Shown: piece by piece, positions 1 to 6,427 of the stretch
Layout of the letters: each line of letters starts with the position of its first letter
How positions within the stretch are numbered: the first letter of the stretch is position 1
Assembly (NCBI GenBank): GCA_964423345.1
Contig: CAYREV010000043.1
Span: 1 to 14,066, forward strand
Direction: 5' to 3'
Source: CAYREV01 sp964423345
Lineage (GTDB): Bacteria; Bacteroidota; Rhodothermia; Balneolales; Balneolaceae
DNA: 14,066 nucleotides
Program-made: the position numbers and the translations under genes
The notes under the pieces: generated by a model
What the model was told of the DNA's origin: nothing
Seen by the model: the letters and a program-made list of their open reading frames with translations, nothing else
The model's database searches: none

Positions 1-24
1 TAACACCGGCGTAGGGAAACCTGA
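1..24 (+). promoter_or_regulatory. TPP (thiamin pyrophosphate) riboswitch, 3' end only
   Basis: The window opens with TAACACCGGCGTAGGGAAA, which matches the highly conserved 3' segment of the THI-element / TPP riboswitch (TAAtnCCnGCGTAGGGAa). The 5' half of the aptamer lies outside the window, so neither the P1 helix nor the THIC sensor arm can be checked. The element sits about 70 bases upstream of a TonB-dependent receptor on the same strand. TPP riboswitches in front of TonB receptors are known from Bacteroidota thiamin-uptake loci. The 3' limit given is approximate. Confidence 0.85.
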
Positions 25-58
25 TGCATTTCTGCGTATCAGCAATTAGGCAAGTTAC

Positions 59-86
59 CCTCCGCTTAAAAACGTTAAGACGGAGG
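59..86 (+). promoter_or_regulatory. Shine-Dalgarno-sequestering hairpin (riboswitch expression platform)
   Basis: CCTCCGCTTAA (59-69) pairs with TTAAG (75-79) plus CGGAGG (81-86): 11 base pairs with one bulged A (80) and a 5-base loop (70-74). The 3' arm contains GGAGG (82-86), the Shine-Dalgarno of the receptor gene whose ATG is at 91, so the folded hairpin would block translation. The 5' arm CCCTCCGC (58-65) is also complementary at 7 of 8 positions to GCGTAGGG (9-16) in the aptamer, a plausible alternative pairing when TPP is absent. A second small stem, CTGAT / ATCAG, lies at 21-42. The fold was worked out by eye. Confidence 0.75.
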
Positions 87-90
87 ACCT

Positions 91-2526
91 ATGTTACCCA
101 AAAACCATTCACTGCCGGCACTGCTCTTAGTGCTGCTGTTCATTATAACGGGGCCGCTGTCGGCCCAAACCGTTACGGGCCGGGTTGTGGACGCCGAAAC
201 AGGCGAACCGCTCTCAGGCGCCAATATTGTGCAAACTGACACCGATAACGGGGTGGCTGCCGCCGCCGACGGTTCATTTAGCCTGGTGCTGGCGGAGGGC
301 GCTCCCCGGAAGCTGACCGTCTCTTTTGTAGGCTATGCTGCCAAAACGGTCGACGTTGCCGACCGGCAAAGAGATCTGCAGCTCAGGCTGCAGCCTAAAT
401 CCATTATGAGCAACGAGATATTCGTTCAGGCGCTGCGCGTTGACGAGGCCACGCCCATGGCCTATGAAAATATCAGCAGGGAGGATATCAACAGGATAAA
501 CCTGGGGCAGGATGTGCCCTACCTGGTAAGCAGCACGCCCTCGGTGACCACCACCTCGGATGCGGGGACGGGTATCGGCTATACCGGGCTGCGTATCAGA
601 GGGGTCGACCAGGCACGCATAAATGTGACCATCAACGGTATTCCCCTCAACGACGCCGAATCGCACGGGGTGTTCTGGGTGGACCTGCCCGACCTGGCAT
701 CGTCCGTTGAAAACATACAGATACAGCGGGGCGTGGGGACCTCCACCAACGGTGCGGCGGCCTTCGGGGCCACGATGAACCTGCAAACCTCCGAGATGCG
801 TCCCGAACCCTACGGGGAGGTTAATGTGGGGGCCGGCTCCTTCAACACGCGCAAGATGAACGTGATGGTGGGTTCAGGCCTGATGGACAACGGCTGGCAG
901 GTCGAGGGACGCCTGTCGAAAATTAATTCCGACGGCTACATCGACCGGGCTTTTTCCGACCTGAAATCCTTTTACCTGAGCGGCGCGCATCACGGAGACC
1001 GAAGCCTGCTTCGCGCCGATGTGTTCTCGGGGCGCGAAACGACCTACCAGGCGTGGTACGGGGTTCCCGAAAGCATGCTCGAAACCGACCGAACCTACAA
1101 CCCTGCGGGGCAGGAGAAGCCGGGCGAGCCCTACGACAACCAGACCGACAACTACCAGCAGGATTACTACCAGCTGCACTACTCCTACGAGCTGGCCGAC
1201 AACTGGACGGCCAACGCCTCGCTGCACTATACCTACGGGCGGGGATACTACGAGGAGTACAAGGCCGACGAGGCCCTGAGCGAGTACGGCATGGGCCCCA
1301 TCCAGCTGCAGAACGATACCATTGCCGAAAGCGACCTGGTACGCCGTCTCTGGCTCGACAACCATTTTTACGGTACCGTATTTTCCACCCAATACCGGCA
1401 GGAAGACCGCTTCACGCTGACCTTCGGCGGTGGATACAATGAATACGACGGCAAGCATTTCGGTGAGGTCGTATGGGCCGAATTTGCCGGTACCACGGAT
1501 ACCGAGAAACGCTATTATGACAATGACGCCTTCAAGACCGACGGCAACCTCTATTCCAAGCTTCAGTACTTTTTTACCGACAAGCTGAGTGGTTTTGTGG
1601 ACCTGCAGCTGCGCCGTATCACCTACGATTTCCTGGGCAAGGACAAGCAGCAGGCTCCGGGCGGGGGACAACAGATCGTCAATGTGGAGCAGACGGACAA
1701 GCTTACCTTCTTTAATCCCAAGGCCGGGCTGGTATACCGGCAGGGGGACCATCGCCTGTTCGCCTCCTTCAGCGTAGGCAACAAGGAGCCCACCCGCGAC
1801 GAATATGTGAACTCGACGCCCGAGAACCAGCCTTCGCACGAAACGCTCTACGACTGGGAAGCCGGCTACAAGGCCGAATTCGAGCGGTTTTTCGCCGCCG
1901 TTAACCTCTACTTTATGGATTACAGGAACCAGCTTATCCCTACGGGCGAGCTGAACGACGTGGGGTCGGCCATACGGCAGAACGTTCCCGACAGCTATCG
2001 GGCGGGTATAGAACTGCAGGCGGGCGTCCGTATTATGCCGGATCTCGAATGGTCGGGCAATGCCACCTTCAGCCGCAATAAGATCGAACGCTACAGCCAG
2101 TATACCGATGTGTACGATGCGTCCTTTAATTTCCTGGGGCAGCTGAAGACCGTTTACGAAAACACCGATATATCGTATTCCCCCTCGTTCATAGGGAATT
2201 CGAAGCTGCGGTACACTCCGGGAGCTTTCATGGCCGAGATCAGCACGAAGTATGTGTCCCGGCAGTACCTGGATAACACGCAGACCCTCTCGCGGTCTAT
2301 CGATCCCTATTTCGTGAACGACCTGCGCCTGGGGTACTCCTTCACTTCCATCCCGGTGCTCAGCGGGCTGGAGGCCACGCTGCATGTTAACAACATTTTC
2401 AATGAGAAGTACGAAACCAACGGCTACACCTTCGGCTTTCTAGCCGGGGGCGAGGAGCAGCATTTTAACTATTACTACCCACAGGCGGAGAGGAATTTCC
2501 TTCTTCAGCTATCGTTCAAGTTCTAG
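91..2526 (+). CDS. TonB-dependent outer-membrane receptor, probable thiamine transporter
   Basis: This 811-residue outer-membrane receptor imports a ligand using TonB/ExbBD energy. Residues 1-26 are a Sec signal peptide ending LSAQ. Residues 27-100 form a carboxypeptidase-regulatory-like beta domain (TVTGRVVDAETGEPLSGANI), and a TonB-box-like segment NEIFVQALR follows near 108-116. The plug spans about 120-235 (LRIRGVDQARINVTINGIPL), then a 22-strand-type barrel rich in aromatic residues ends in the terminal Phe typical of outer-membrane proteins (LLQLSFKF). The start is fixed by GGAGG at 82-86, five bases before ATG. The TPP riboswitch directly upstream points to thiamine or a thiamine precursor as ligand, as for the riboswitch-controlled OMthi/OMR1 receptors of Bacteroides. 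That substrate is inferred from regulation, not from binding residues. The gene is monocistronic and ends at a strong terminator. Confidence 0.9.
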   Translation: MLPKNHSLPALLLVLLFIITGPLSAQTVTGRVVDAETGEPLSGANIVQTDTDNGVAAAADGSFSLVLAEGAPRKLTVSFVGYAAKTVDVADRQRDLQLRLQPKSIMSNEIFVQALRVDEATPMAYENISREDINRINLGQDVPYLVSSTPSVTTTSDAGTGIGYTGLRIRGVDQARINVTINGIPLNDAESHGVFWVDLPDLASSVENIQIQRGVGTSTNGAAAFGATMNLQTSEMRPEPYGEVNVGAGSFNTRKMNVMVGSGLMDNGWQVEGRLSKINSDGYIDRAFSDLKSFYLSGAHHGDRSLLRADVFSGRETTYQAWYGVPESMLETDRTYNPAGQEKPGEPYDNQTDNYQQDYYQLHYSYELADNWTANASLHYTYGRGYYEEYKADEALSEYGMGPIQLQNDTIAESDLVRRLWLDNHFYGTVFSTQYRQEDRFTLTFGGGYNEYDGKHFGEVVWAEFAGTTDTEKRYYDNDAFKTDGNLYSKLQYFFTDKLSGFVDLQLRRITYDFLGKDKQQAPGGGQQIVNVEQTDKLTFFNPKAGLVYRQGDHRLFASFSVGNKEPTRDEYVNSTPENQPSHETLYDWEAGYKAEFERFFAAVNLYFMDYRNQLIPTGELNDVGSAIRQNVPDSYRAGIELQAGVRIMPDLEWSGNATFSRNKIERYSQYTDVYDASFNFLGQLKTVYENTDISYSPSFIGNSKLRYTPGAFMAEISTKYVSRQYLDNTQTLSRSIDPYFVNDLRLGYSFTSIPVLSGLEATLHVNNIFNEKYETNGYTFGFLAGGEEQHFNYYYPQAERNFLLQLSFKF

Positions 2527-2551
2527 CATCAAGCGTAGGGAGTGACGAAAA

Positions 2552-2580
2552 GGCGTGTCCCTGCCGGGCACGCCTTTTTT
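2552..2580. terminator. Rho-independent terminator between convergent genes
   Basis: GGCGTGTCC (2552-2560) pairs with GGGCACGCC (2566-2574): 9 base pairs including one T-G wobble, with loop CTGCC, followed by six T. An A run at 2548-2551 precedes the stem, so it could also serve the minus-strand permease gene ending at 2591. It lies 25 bases after the receptor stop. Confidence 0.9.
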
Positions 2581-2590
2581 ATTTGAAGTA

Positions 2591-3511
2591 TCAGTCCTGC
2601 GGGGCGCTGCCTATGACGGATATTTCATCTTCCTCCATCGACTGCGGGGTGACGGCCTTCGTATGTTTTGCATCCAGCACCTGTATGAAGATAGCCCCGG
2701 CGATGATAAGGCCGCTGGCCAGCAGCTCATAGATGGAGGGATTGGTCCCTATGGTTAACCATGCTATGACGATGGCGGCTATGGGCACCAGGTTGCCGTA
2801 TATGACCACCTGTGTGGGTCCCAGAGAGCGCAGGGCGCGCACTTTTACCCACTGACCTATGCCCACGCCGATGGCACCGCCGGCCAGGATGGCGATCCAG
2901 GTCCAGAAGCCGAGGGAAAGCCAGCTTTCGCCGGCCAGGGAGGGCGAGGCGATGAGCAGGTAGATGGAGCCGCCGATGACGGTACGCATGGCTACCATCG
3001 AAATGGATCCGTATTTACGGGCCAGCGGCTTGATTAGATGCAGTTCCACCACCGTCATAGCCAGGGCCGCAAACAGCAGCAGGTCGCCCAGCCAGTAGCC
3101 CTGCTCCGGGCGGATGCCGTCGAAGGCCAGCAGCAACGTACCTAGGCCGGCCAGTACGACCCCCGTATAACCATAAGTGCCCATCTTCTCGGTGGTAAGC
3201 AGGTAGCCGAAACCGGTGCTGAGTGCGGGTCCCACGGCCAGCCAGATGGAGGCGCGGGCCCCGTGGGTAAGTCCCAGCCCCTCAATGCCGAGCCAGGGGG
3301 CCAGCGTGGCGCCGAGCACAGATACCAGCAGCAGGCGTCCCCAATCCTCCCGGTCTATGGCGGGGAAAAAACGAAAAGTGGTGTTATGTTTTTTGGCATC
3401 GTAATAACACTGTGCGTAGAGCACAAGGAGCATGGCGATGCCGCCCATGGCAAACCGGGACACACTAAAAGAAATGGGAGCCATTTCTGCCAGCGCGACT
3501 TCGGCCAGCAC
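2591..3511 (-). CDS. EamA/DMT-family permease (start uncertain, N-terminus probably longer)
   Basis: This is an inner-membrane transporter of the drug/metabolite (EamA) superfamily: two repeats of about five hydrophobic helices, with a repeat-two signature region GPTQVVIYGNLVPIAAIVIAW and a short charged C-terminal tail. The substrate cannot be told. The only ATG/GTG/TTG start in frame is GTG at 3509-3511, which cuts into helix 1. Upstream in the same frame the sequence still codes for a typical first helix (LLLLFTFLWGANFV), but only CTG (3563-3565) or rarer codons could start it. An ATG with a good AGGA Shine-Dalgarno is at 3571-3573, one base out of frame beside a run of four C. The true start is therefore either CTG at 3565 or the ATG at 3573 after a one-base indel. 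It lies 46 bases or more downstream of the DUF2911 gene on the same strand, so co-transcription is possible. Confidence 0.85.
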   Translation of the reverse strand: MLAEVALAEMAPISFSVSRFAMGGIAMLLVLYAQCYYDAKKHNTTFRFFPAIDREDWGRLLLVSVLGATLAPWLGIEGLGLTHGARASIWLAVGPALSTGFGYLLTTEKMGTYGYTGVVLAGLGTLLLAFDGIRPEQGYWLGDLLLFAALAMTVVELHLIKPLARKYGSISMVAMRTVIGGSIYLLIASPSLAGESWLSLGFWTWIAILAGGAIGVGIGQWVKVRALRSLGPTQVVIYGNLVPIAAIVIAWLTIGTNPSIYELLASGLIIAGAIFIQVLDAKHTKAVTPQSMEEDEISVIGSAPQD

Positions 3512-3619
3512 GAAATTGGCTCCCCAGAGAAAAGTAAAAAGCAGTAGCAGGCTGTGATGAGGCAGAGCCCCATCACCGTCCTGCGGGTTTATATGGCTGT
3601 CCGTTTGCGAAATACCTTT

Positions 3620-4165
3620 CTACGCTTCTATAGTGAAAGGTACCTTCGTGGTATCCCAGTGCAGCACGCATTTTGCGGAGTTTTCGTTGACATCTTCAAA
3701 GTAGATCAGGAACTGTTCCACTTCACGTCCCTCTTCGGGATCCACCTTGACGCGCAGCACGTCCTTGCTCTTGTCGTATTCGGTGCCCCAAGACAGCTTG
3801 GAGTTGATGATGATGGTCCATTTGTCTTCACCGGGCACGGTGTAGAGCGAATAGGTGCCGCCCTTGATCTCCTTGCCTTCAATTTTGACGTCGTCGGAGA
3901 AGGTGATGGCCGTGGATTCGTTGGCTCCCGTTCTCCAGACGTTGTCGTATTTTACCAGTCCCCCGAAGATGGTTCGGTCATTGACCGAGGGACGTCCGTA
4001 GGTGATATATACCTGTGTGGTACCTATGGTCTGGCTGACTGAAGCGTTGGGGCTTACGCGTGCTTCCTTATTGCCCCGTTCCTGGGCCATTGCCTGAGAT
4101 GAGAAAAGGATGACCGCAGTAATCAGTGCCAGTCCCGTAAGCAGGAATCGTTTTAATAATTTCAT
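3620..4165 (-). CDS. DUF2911 family exported protein
   Basis: A 181-residue protein with a Sec signal peptide (residues 1-27, cleavage after AMA), then a DUF2911 domain from about 36 to the end. The family hallmark VWRTGANE is at 76-83, preceded by YITYGRPSVNDR and followed by GGTYSLYTVPG. DUF2911 proteins are common in Bacteroidota and relatives and are predicted to be periplasmic or secreted beta-rich proteins; no biochemical role is established. The start was put at ATG 4163-4165 because a signal peptide begins exactly there; the frame is open for 41 more codons upstream, but those residues look like untranslated leader. A purine-rich CGAGAG precedes the ATG. The stop TAG (3620-3622) is followed by the permease gene on the same strand. 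Confidence 0.88.
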   Translation of the reverse strand: MKLLKRFLLTGLALITAVILFSSQAMAQERGNKEARVSPNASVSQTIGTTQVYITYGRPSVNDRTIFGGLVKYDNVWRTGANESTAITFSDDVKIEGKEIKGGTYSLYTVPGEDKWTIIINSKLSWGTEYDKSKDVLRVKVDPEEGREVEQFLIYFEDVNENSAKCVLHWDTTKVPFTIEA

Positions 4166-4512
4166 AATTGACTCTCGTAGGTTTTTATTAATGTTTGCAA
4201 TGAGTTGAAACCGAATACTTAAAGAATGCATCCGCTCATAAACTTCCGTTGGTAACAGGGGGCGTATGCTGTCCCCTGTAATGAGCAATGCACCCTATTT
4301 AATCACTTTATGTAACAAATTATCCGGAAGGTTCAATCCATAGATCACCCTCATCGTTTTGAATTTTTTTCAATCTAAAAAAATTCCCCGGATTCTCTAA
4401 CTGTTGGTTCTTTAACCGAAGAAACACCTGCTGTTGCCATCACCTCGTGCGATGATATCAGTAAATGCTTCCCACGTCCCCGCCACTTTGGGAATACCCG
4501 GCACGGCTCTCC
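4166..4512. other. Intergenic region between msrA and the DUF2911 gene
   Basis: This stretch of about 350 bases has no convincing coding potential and probably carries the 3' end of the msrA transcript and the promoter of the DUF2911 gene. Three inverted repeats are visible: ACAGGGG / CCCCTGT (4255-4261 with 4273-4279), GAATTTTTTT / AAAAAAATTC (4361-4370 with 4377-4386), and TTCCCA / TGGGAA (4469-4474 with 4489-4494). None is a textbook terminator. No promoter could be called with confidence. Confidence 0.6.
4361..4386. repeat. A/T-rich perfect inverted repeat
   Basis: GAATTTTTTT and AAAAAAATTC form a perfect 10-base inverted repeat separated by CAATCT. It lies about 130 bases downstream of msrA and 200 bases upstream of the DUF2911 start. 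It could be a weak terminator for msrA read on the minus strand or a curved/AT-rich promoter element; the sequence alone does not decide. Confidence 0.5.
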
Positions 4513-5193
4513 TTACTTGCTACTGCTTTTCAACAGGTGGGAAAACTCCTTGCGGAATTTCTTCAGCTTGGGGGCGATGACCACCGTGCAGTAACCCGCA
4601 TTGGGATTGTTGGCATAGTAGTCCTGGTGATAGTTTTCGGCCGTCGAATAGTTGGATATGGGTTCGATCTCGGTGACGATATCATCCTCCCACAAATCCG
4701 AAGCGTCGGTTTTCTTCAGCGACTCCCGGGCGGTCTTCTTCTGCTCTTCACTGTGATAGAAAATCACCGAGCGGTACTGCGGGCCCACGTCGGCGCCCTG
4801 CCGGTTTTTGGTGGTGGGGTTGTGGGTGTGCCAGAACACCTCCAGCAGCTGTTCGTAGGAGATGACCGCAGGATCAAAGGTCAGCCGCGCCACTTCGGCG
4901 TGGCCGGTGGTGCCGGTGGTGACTTCTTTGTAGGTGGGGTCTTCAACGTGGCCGCCCGCATAGCCGGCCTCCACCTTTTTGACGCCCTTCACTTCTTCAT
5001 AAACTGCTTCCACGCACCAGAAACAGCCGGCTCCGAAGGTGGCTTCCTGTACATCTTCCGTATTGACGACGTTGTCGCTGCTCATAGTTGTGTTATCCTC
5101 TTTATTGCTGTGGGTTTGATTTTCCTGGGCTTTTGAGCTGCATGCGGCCAGCATCAGCGAGCCGATCATCACAAGGGTCGTGAAATATTTCAT
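4513..5193 (-). CDS. msrA: Peptide methionine-S-sulfoxide reductase MsrA, lipoprotein form
   Basis: MsrA (EC 1.8.4.11) reduces methionine-S-sulfoxide in oxidised proteins. From ATG 5191-5193 the protein has 226 residues. A lipoprotein signal peptide with lipobox LAAC (Cys18) is followed by a polar linker to about residue 48. The catalytic domain starts at ATFGAGCFWC, with active-site Cys57 in GCFW, then GYAGG (77-81), GHAE (97-100) and a C-terminal NAGYC Cys202 in the place of a resolving cysteine. The frame is open 44 codons further upstream, but the signal peptide fixes this start. The lipobox means the enzyme is exported and membrane-anchored, so it should repair periplasmic or surface proteins and would need an extracytoplasmic reductant. 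No msrB neighbour or fusion is present. Confidence 0.93.
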   Translation of the reverse strand: MKYFTTLVMIGSLMLAACSSKAQENQTHSNKEDNTTMSSDNVVNTEDVQEATFGAGCFWCVEAVYEEVKGVKKVEAGYAGGHVEDPTYKEVTTGTTGHAEVARLTFDPAVISYEQLLEVFWHTHNPTTKNRQGADVGPQYRSVIFYHSEEQKKTARESLKKTDASDLWEDDIVTEIEPISNYSTAENYHQDYYANNPNAGYCTVVIAPKLKKFRKEFSHLLKSSSK

Positions 5194-5583
5194 AATAGCA
5201 GGCTTGATTCCATGGTTTCTTCTCTTCTCATAATACGTAAACATACACCCTGTCGGATTTATTTCCGCCTTTCCATCCGATGCCCTATGGTTAGCACTTC
5301 TTAGGGGCCTGGAAAAAGAACGCACAAGCGTGGGCTATCGTTTATTCAGGTGTCATAAATTTAACAATTGTCAATAACAGCATGTTGAACATATGGAATA
5401 TCGATTTTTGGGTAAAACGGGACTGAAAGTATCCGCCCTTTCCTTCGGGTCATGGGTGACCTTCGGGGAGCAGCCCGACTTCCGTCCGTGACGCCCATTT
5501 TTTGGGCACGCGCGGGAATGTTGCAGGCCCTTTAGTGATTTAGGTAGTATAACCTGGATTGTTAAATAAATCGGGAGGTCGTT
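5194..5583. other. Intergenic region holding an aldo/keto reductase remnant
   Basis: Apart from the reductase remnant at 5393-5491 this region holds no recognisable gene. Short palindromes ACAATTGT (about 5364-5371) and ATGTTGAACAT (5383-5393) lie just before the remnant and may be leftover promoter or operator sequence. A small stem GCCCA / TGGGC around a T run sits at 5493-5507. Confidence 0.5.
5393..5491 (+). pseudogene. N-terminal remnant of an aldo/keto reductase
   Basis: ATG at 5393 opens a 32-codon frame whose first 27 residues (MEYRFLGKTGLKVSALSFG, then SWVTFGEQ) match the start of aldo/keto reductases of the Kv-beta/YajO-like type, in which MEYRxLGKSGLKVSxLxxGSWVTFG is the conserved first strand and loop. 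The family is normally 310-330 residues, with catalytic Asp, Tyr, Lys and His further on. Here the match ends abruptly, the frame closes with TGA at 5489-5491, and nothing downstream resembles the rest of the barrel in any frame before the next gene at 5584. It is best read as the stump left by a deletion. The call rests on recognising the family N-terminus by eye. Confidence 0.7.
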
Positions 5584-6057
5584 ATGCCTTTAAGCAGACT
5601 GATAAACTACCTGGATGATAACGGAAAAAAATATGTGGTGGTCAAGCATTCCCCCGCCTTTACCGCGCAGGAAGTAGCTGCCTCGGCTCATATCCCCGGA
5701 AAGGATATGGTCAAGACGGTGATGGTAAAAGCCGATGGGGAAATGAAGATGGTGGTGCTTCCCTCCACCCATAACGTGGATTTTGAGCTGATCCGAGAGG
5801 CTCTTGGAGCCGGCGAGGTAGAGCTGGCAACAGAAGACGAATTCGAGGAGCTTTTCCCCGACTGCGAGTTGGGTGCCATGCCTCCATTCGGCAATTTCTA
5901 TGATATGGATACCATCGTAGCCGAGGCCCTGACCGAGGACGATGAGATCGCTTTCAACGCCGGCACCCACAAGGAGCTGGTCAGGATGGCCTATGACGAT
6001 TACGAAGAGCTGGCTCAGCCCAGAATTATGTCCGTCGGCGTACGTCAGCCGGCCTGA
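5584..6057 (+). CDS. YbaK/EbsC-type aminoacyl-tRNA deacylase
   Basis: A 157-residue single-domain protein of the YbaK / prolyl-tRNA-synthetase-associated (INS-like) superfamily, whose members hydrolyse mis-charged aminoacyl-tRNAs in trans. Visible hallmarks are HSPAFTAQEVA near the N-terminus, the conserved Lys of DMVKTVMVKAD (Lys44), and the substrate-pocket loop GAMPPFG (97-103). The length is normal for a stand-alone deacylase. Which tRNA it edits (Cys-tRNAPro, Ala-tRNAPro or another) cannot be told. The start is supported by GGGAGG, six bases before the ATG. The gene is convergent with the small minus-strand gene, only 8 bases apart. Confidence 0.88.
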   Translation: MPLSRLINYLDDNGKKYVVVKHSPAFTAQEVAASAHIPGKDMVKTVMVKADGEMKMVVLPSTHNVDFELIREALGAGEVELATEDEFEELFPDCELGAMPPFGNFYDMDTIVAEALTEDDEIAFNAGTHKELVRMAYDDYEELAQPRIMSVGVRQPA

Positions 6058-6065
6058 ACCGCTTT

Positions 6066-6263
6066 TCAGGGCAGCAGCTTGAAATCGTAGTCCACATTAT
6101 CCTTGATCTCAAGATTGGGAAGGTCTATCCTGGAGTCGTGCTCTTCGGCTTCTTTCTTCAGCTTGTTGTGAAAAGACTTGGACATGAGGAGACGGTCGTA
6201 CTCCCGCCCTTGTTCAAAAATATACTCTTCGATCTCTTTGCGTACCCGGTCCATATGTTCCAT
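6066..6263 (-). CDS. Small charged hypothetical protein (65 aa)
   Basis: The product is not recognised. The 65-residue product has no signal peptide or membrane segment. It is highly charged and predicted helical over residues 1-42 (DRVRKEIEEYIFEQGREYDR and on), ending in a polar tail with NVDYDFKLLP. A second ATG four codons in (6252-6254) has a GGA spaced six bases ahead and may be the true start. It lies downstream of the acidic lipoprotein gene on the same strand but is separated from it by a strong terminator, so it would need its own promoter in 6264-6370. Codon choice looks like the neighbouring genes. It could be real or a chance frame. Confidence 0.5.
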   Translation of the reverse strand: MEHMDRVRKEIEEYIFEQGREYDRLLMSKSFHNKLKKEAEEHDSRIDLPNLEIKDNVDYDFKLLP

Positions 6264-6370
6264 ATCGGAAATAGTTTGATTCGGTTTACTGTAAGATAGA
6301 AGGATTTGCGGGGAATGGAAAAGAGGGGAACCCTGAGTCTGCGGTAGATGGCGATTTCATTTATAAAAAT

Positions 6371-6397
6371 AAAAGCCCGGATTTTTTCCGGGCTTTT
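6371..6397. terminator. Strong bidirectional Rho-independent terminator
   Basis: AAAAGCCCGG (6371-6380) and CCGGGCTTTT (6388-6397) form a perfect 10-base stem with loop ATTTTTT. A run on one side and T run on the other let it work in both directions. It lies 31 bases past the stop of the minus-strand acidic lipoprotein gene, which it most likely terminates. Confidence 0.9.
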
Positions 6398-6427
6398 GTC
6401 ATCGTTTGGTGTAGTATTCAATCAGGT

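Noticed and set aside
874..2385. A 503-codon open frame on the minus strand inside the receptor gene
   Set aside because: It is antisense to a clearly real TonB receptor. Its protein has no recognisable domain and the skewed composition of a reverse frame, and long antisense frames are common in GC-rich genes.
3563..3622. Read-through fusion of the DUF2911 protein with the permease
   Set aside because: The two genes share a frame across the TAG at 3620-3622 and the permease lacks a canonical start, so fusion was considered. The DUF2911 domain is complete, and an ATG with a good Shine-Dalgarno sits one base out of frame before the permease, so an indel or a CTG start is simpler.
4166..4288. 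Longer N-terminus (41 codons) for the DUF2911 protein
   Set aside because: A normal signal peptide begins at the internal ATG 4165; the extension would bury it and has no homologue-like features.
5194..5325. Longer N-terminus (44 codons) for MsrA
   Set aside because: A lipoprotein signal peptide with lipobox starts at ATG 5193; the extension is basic and unlike any export signal.
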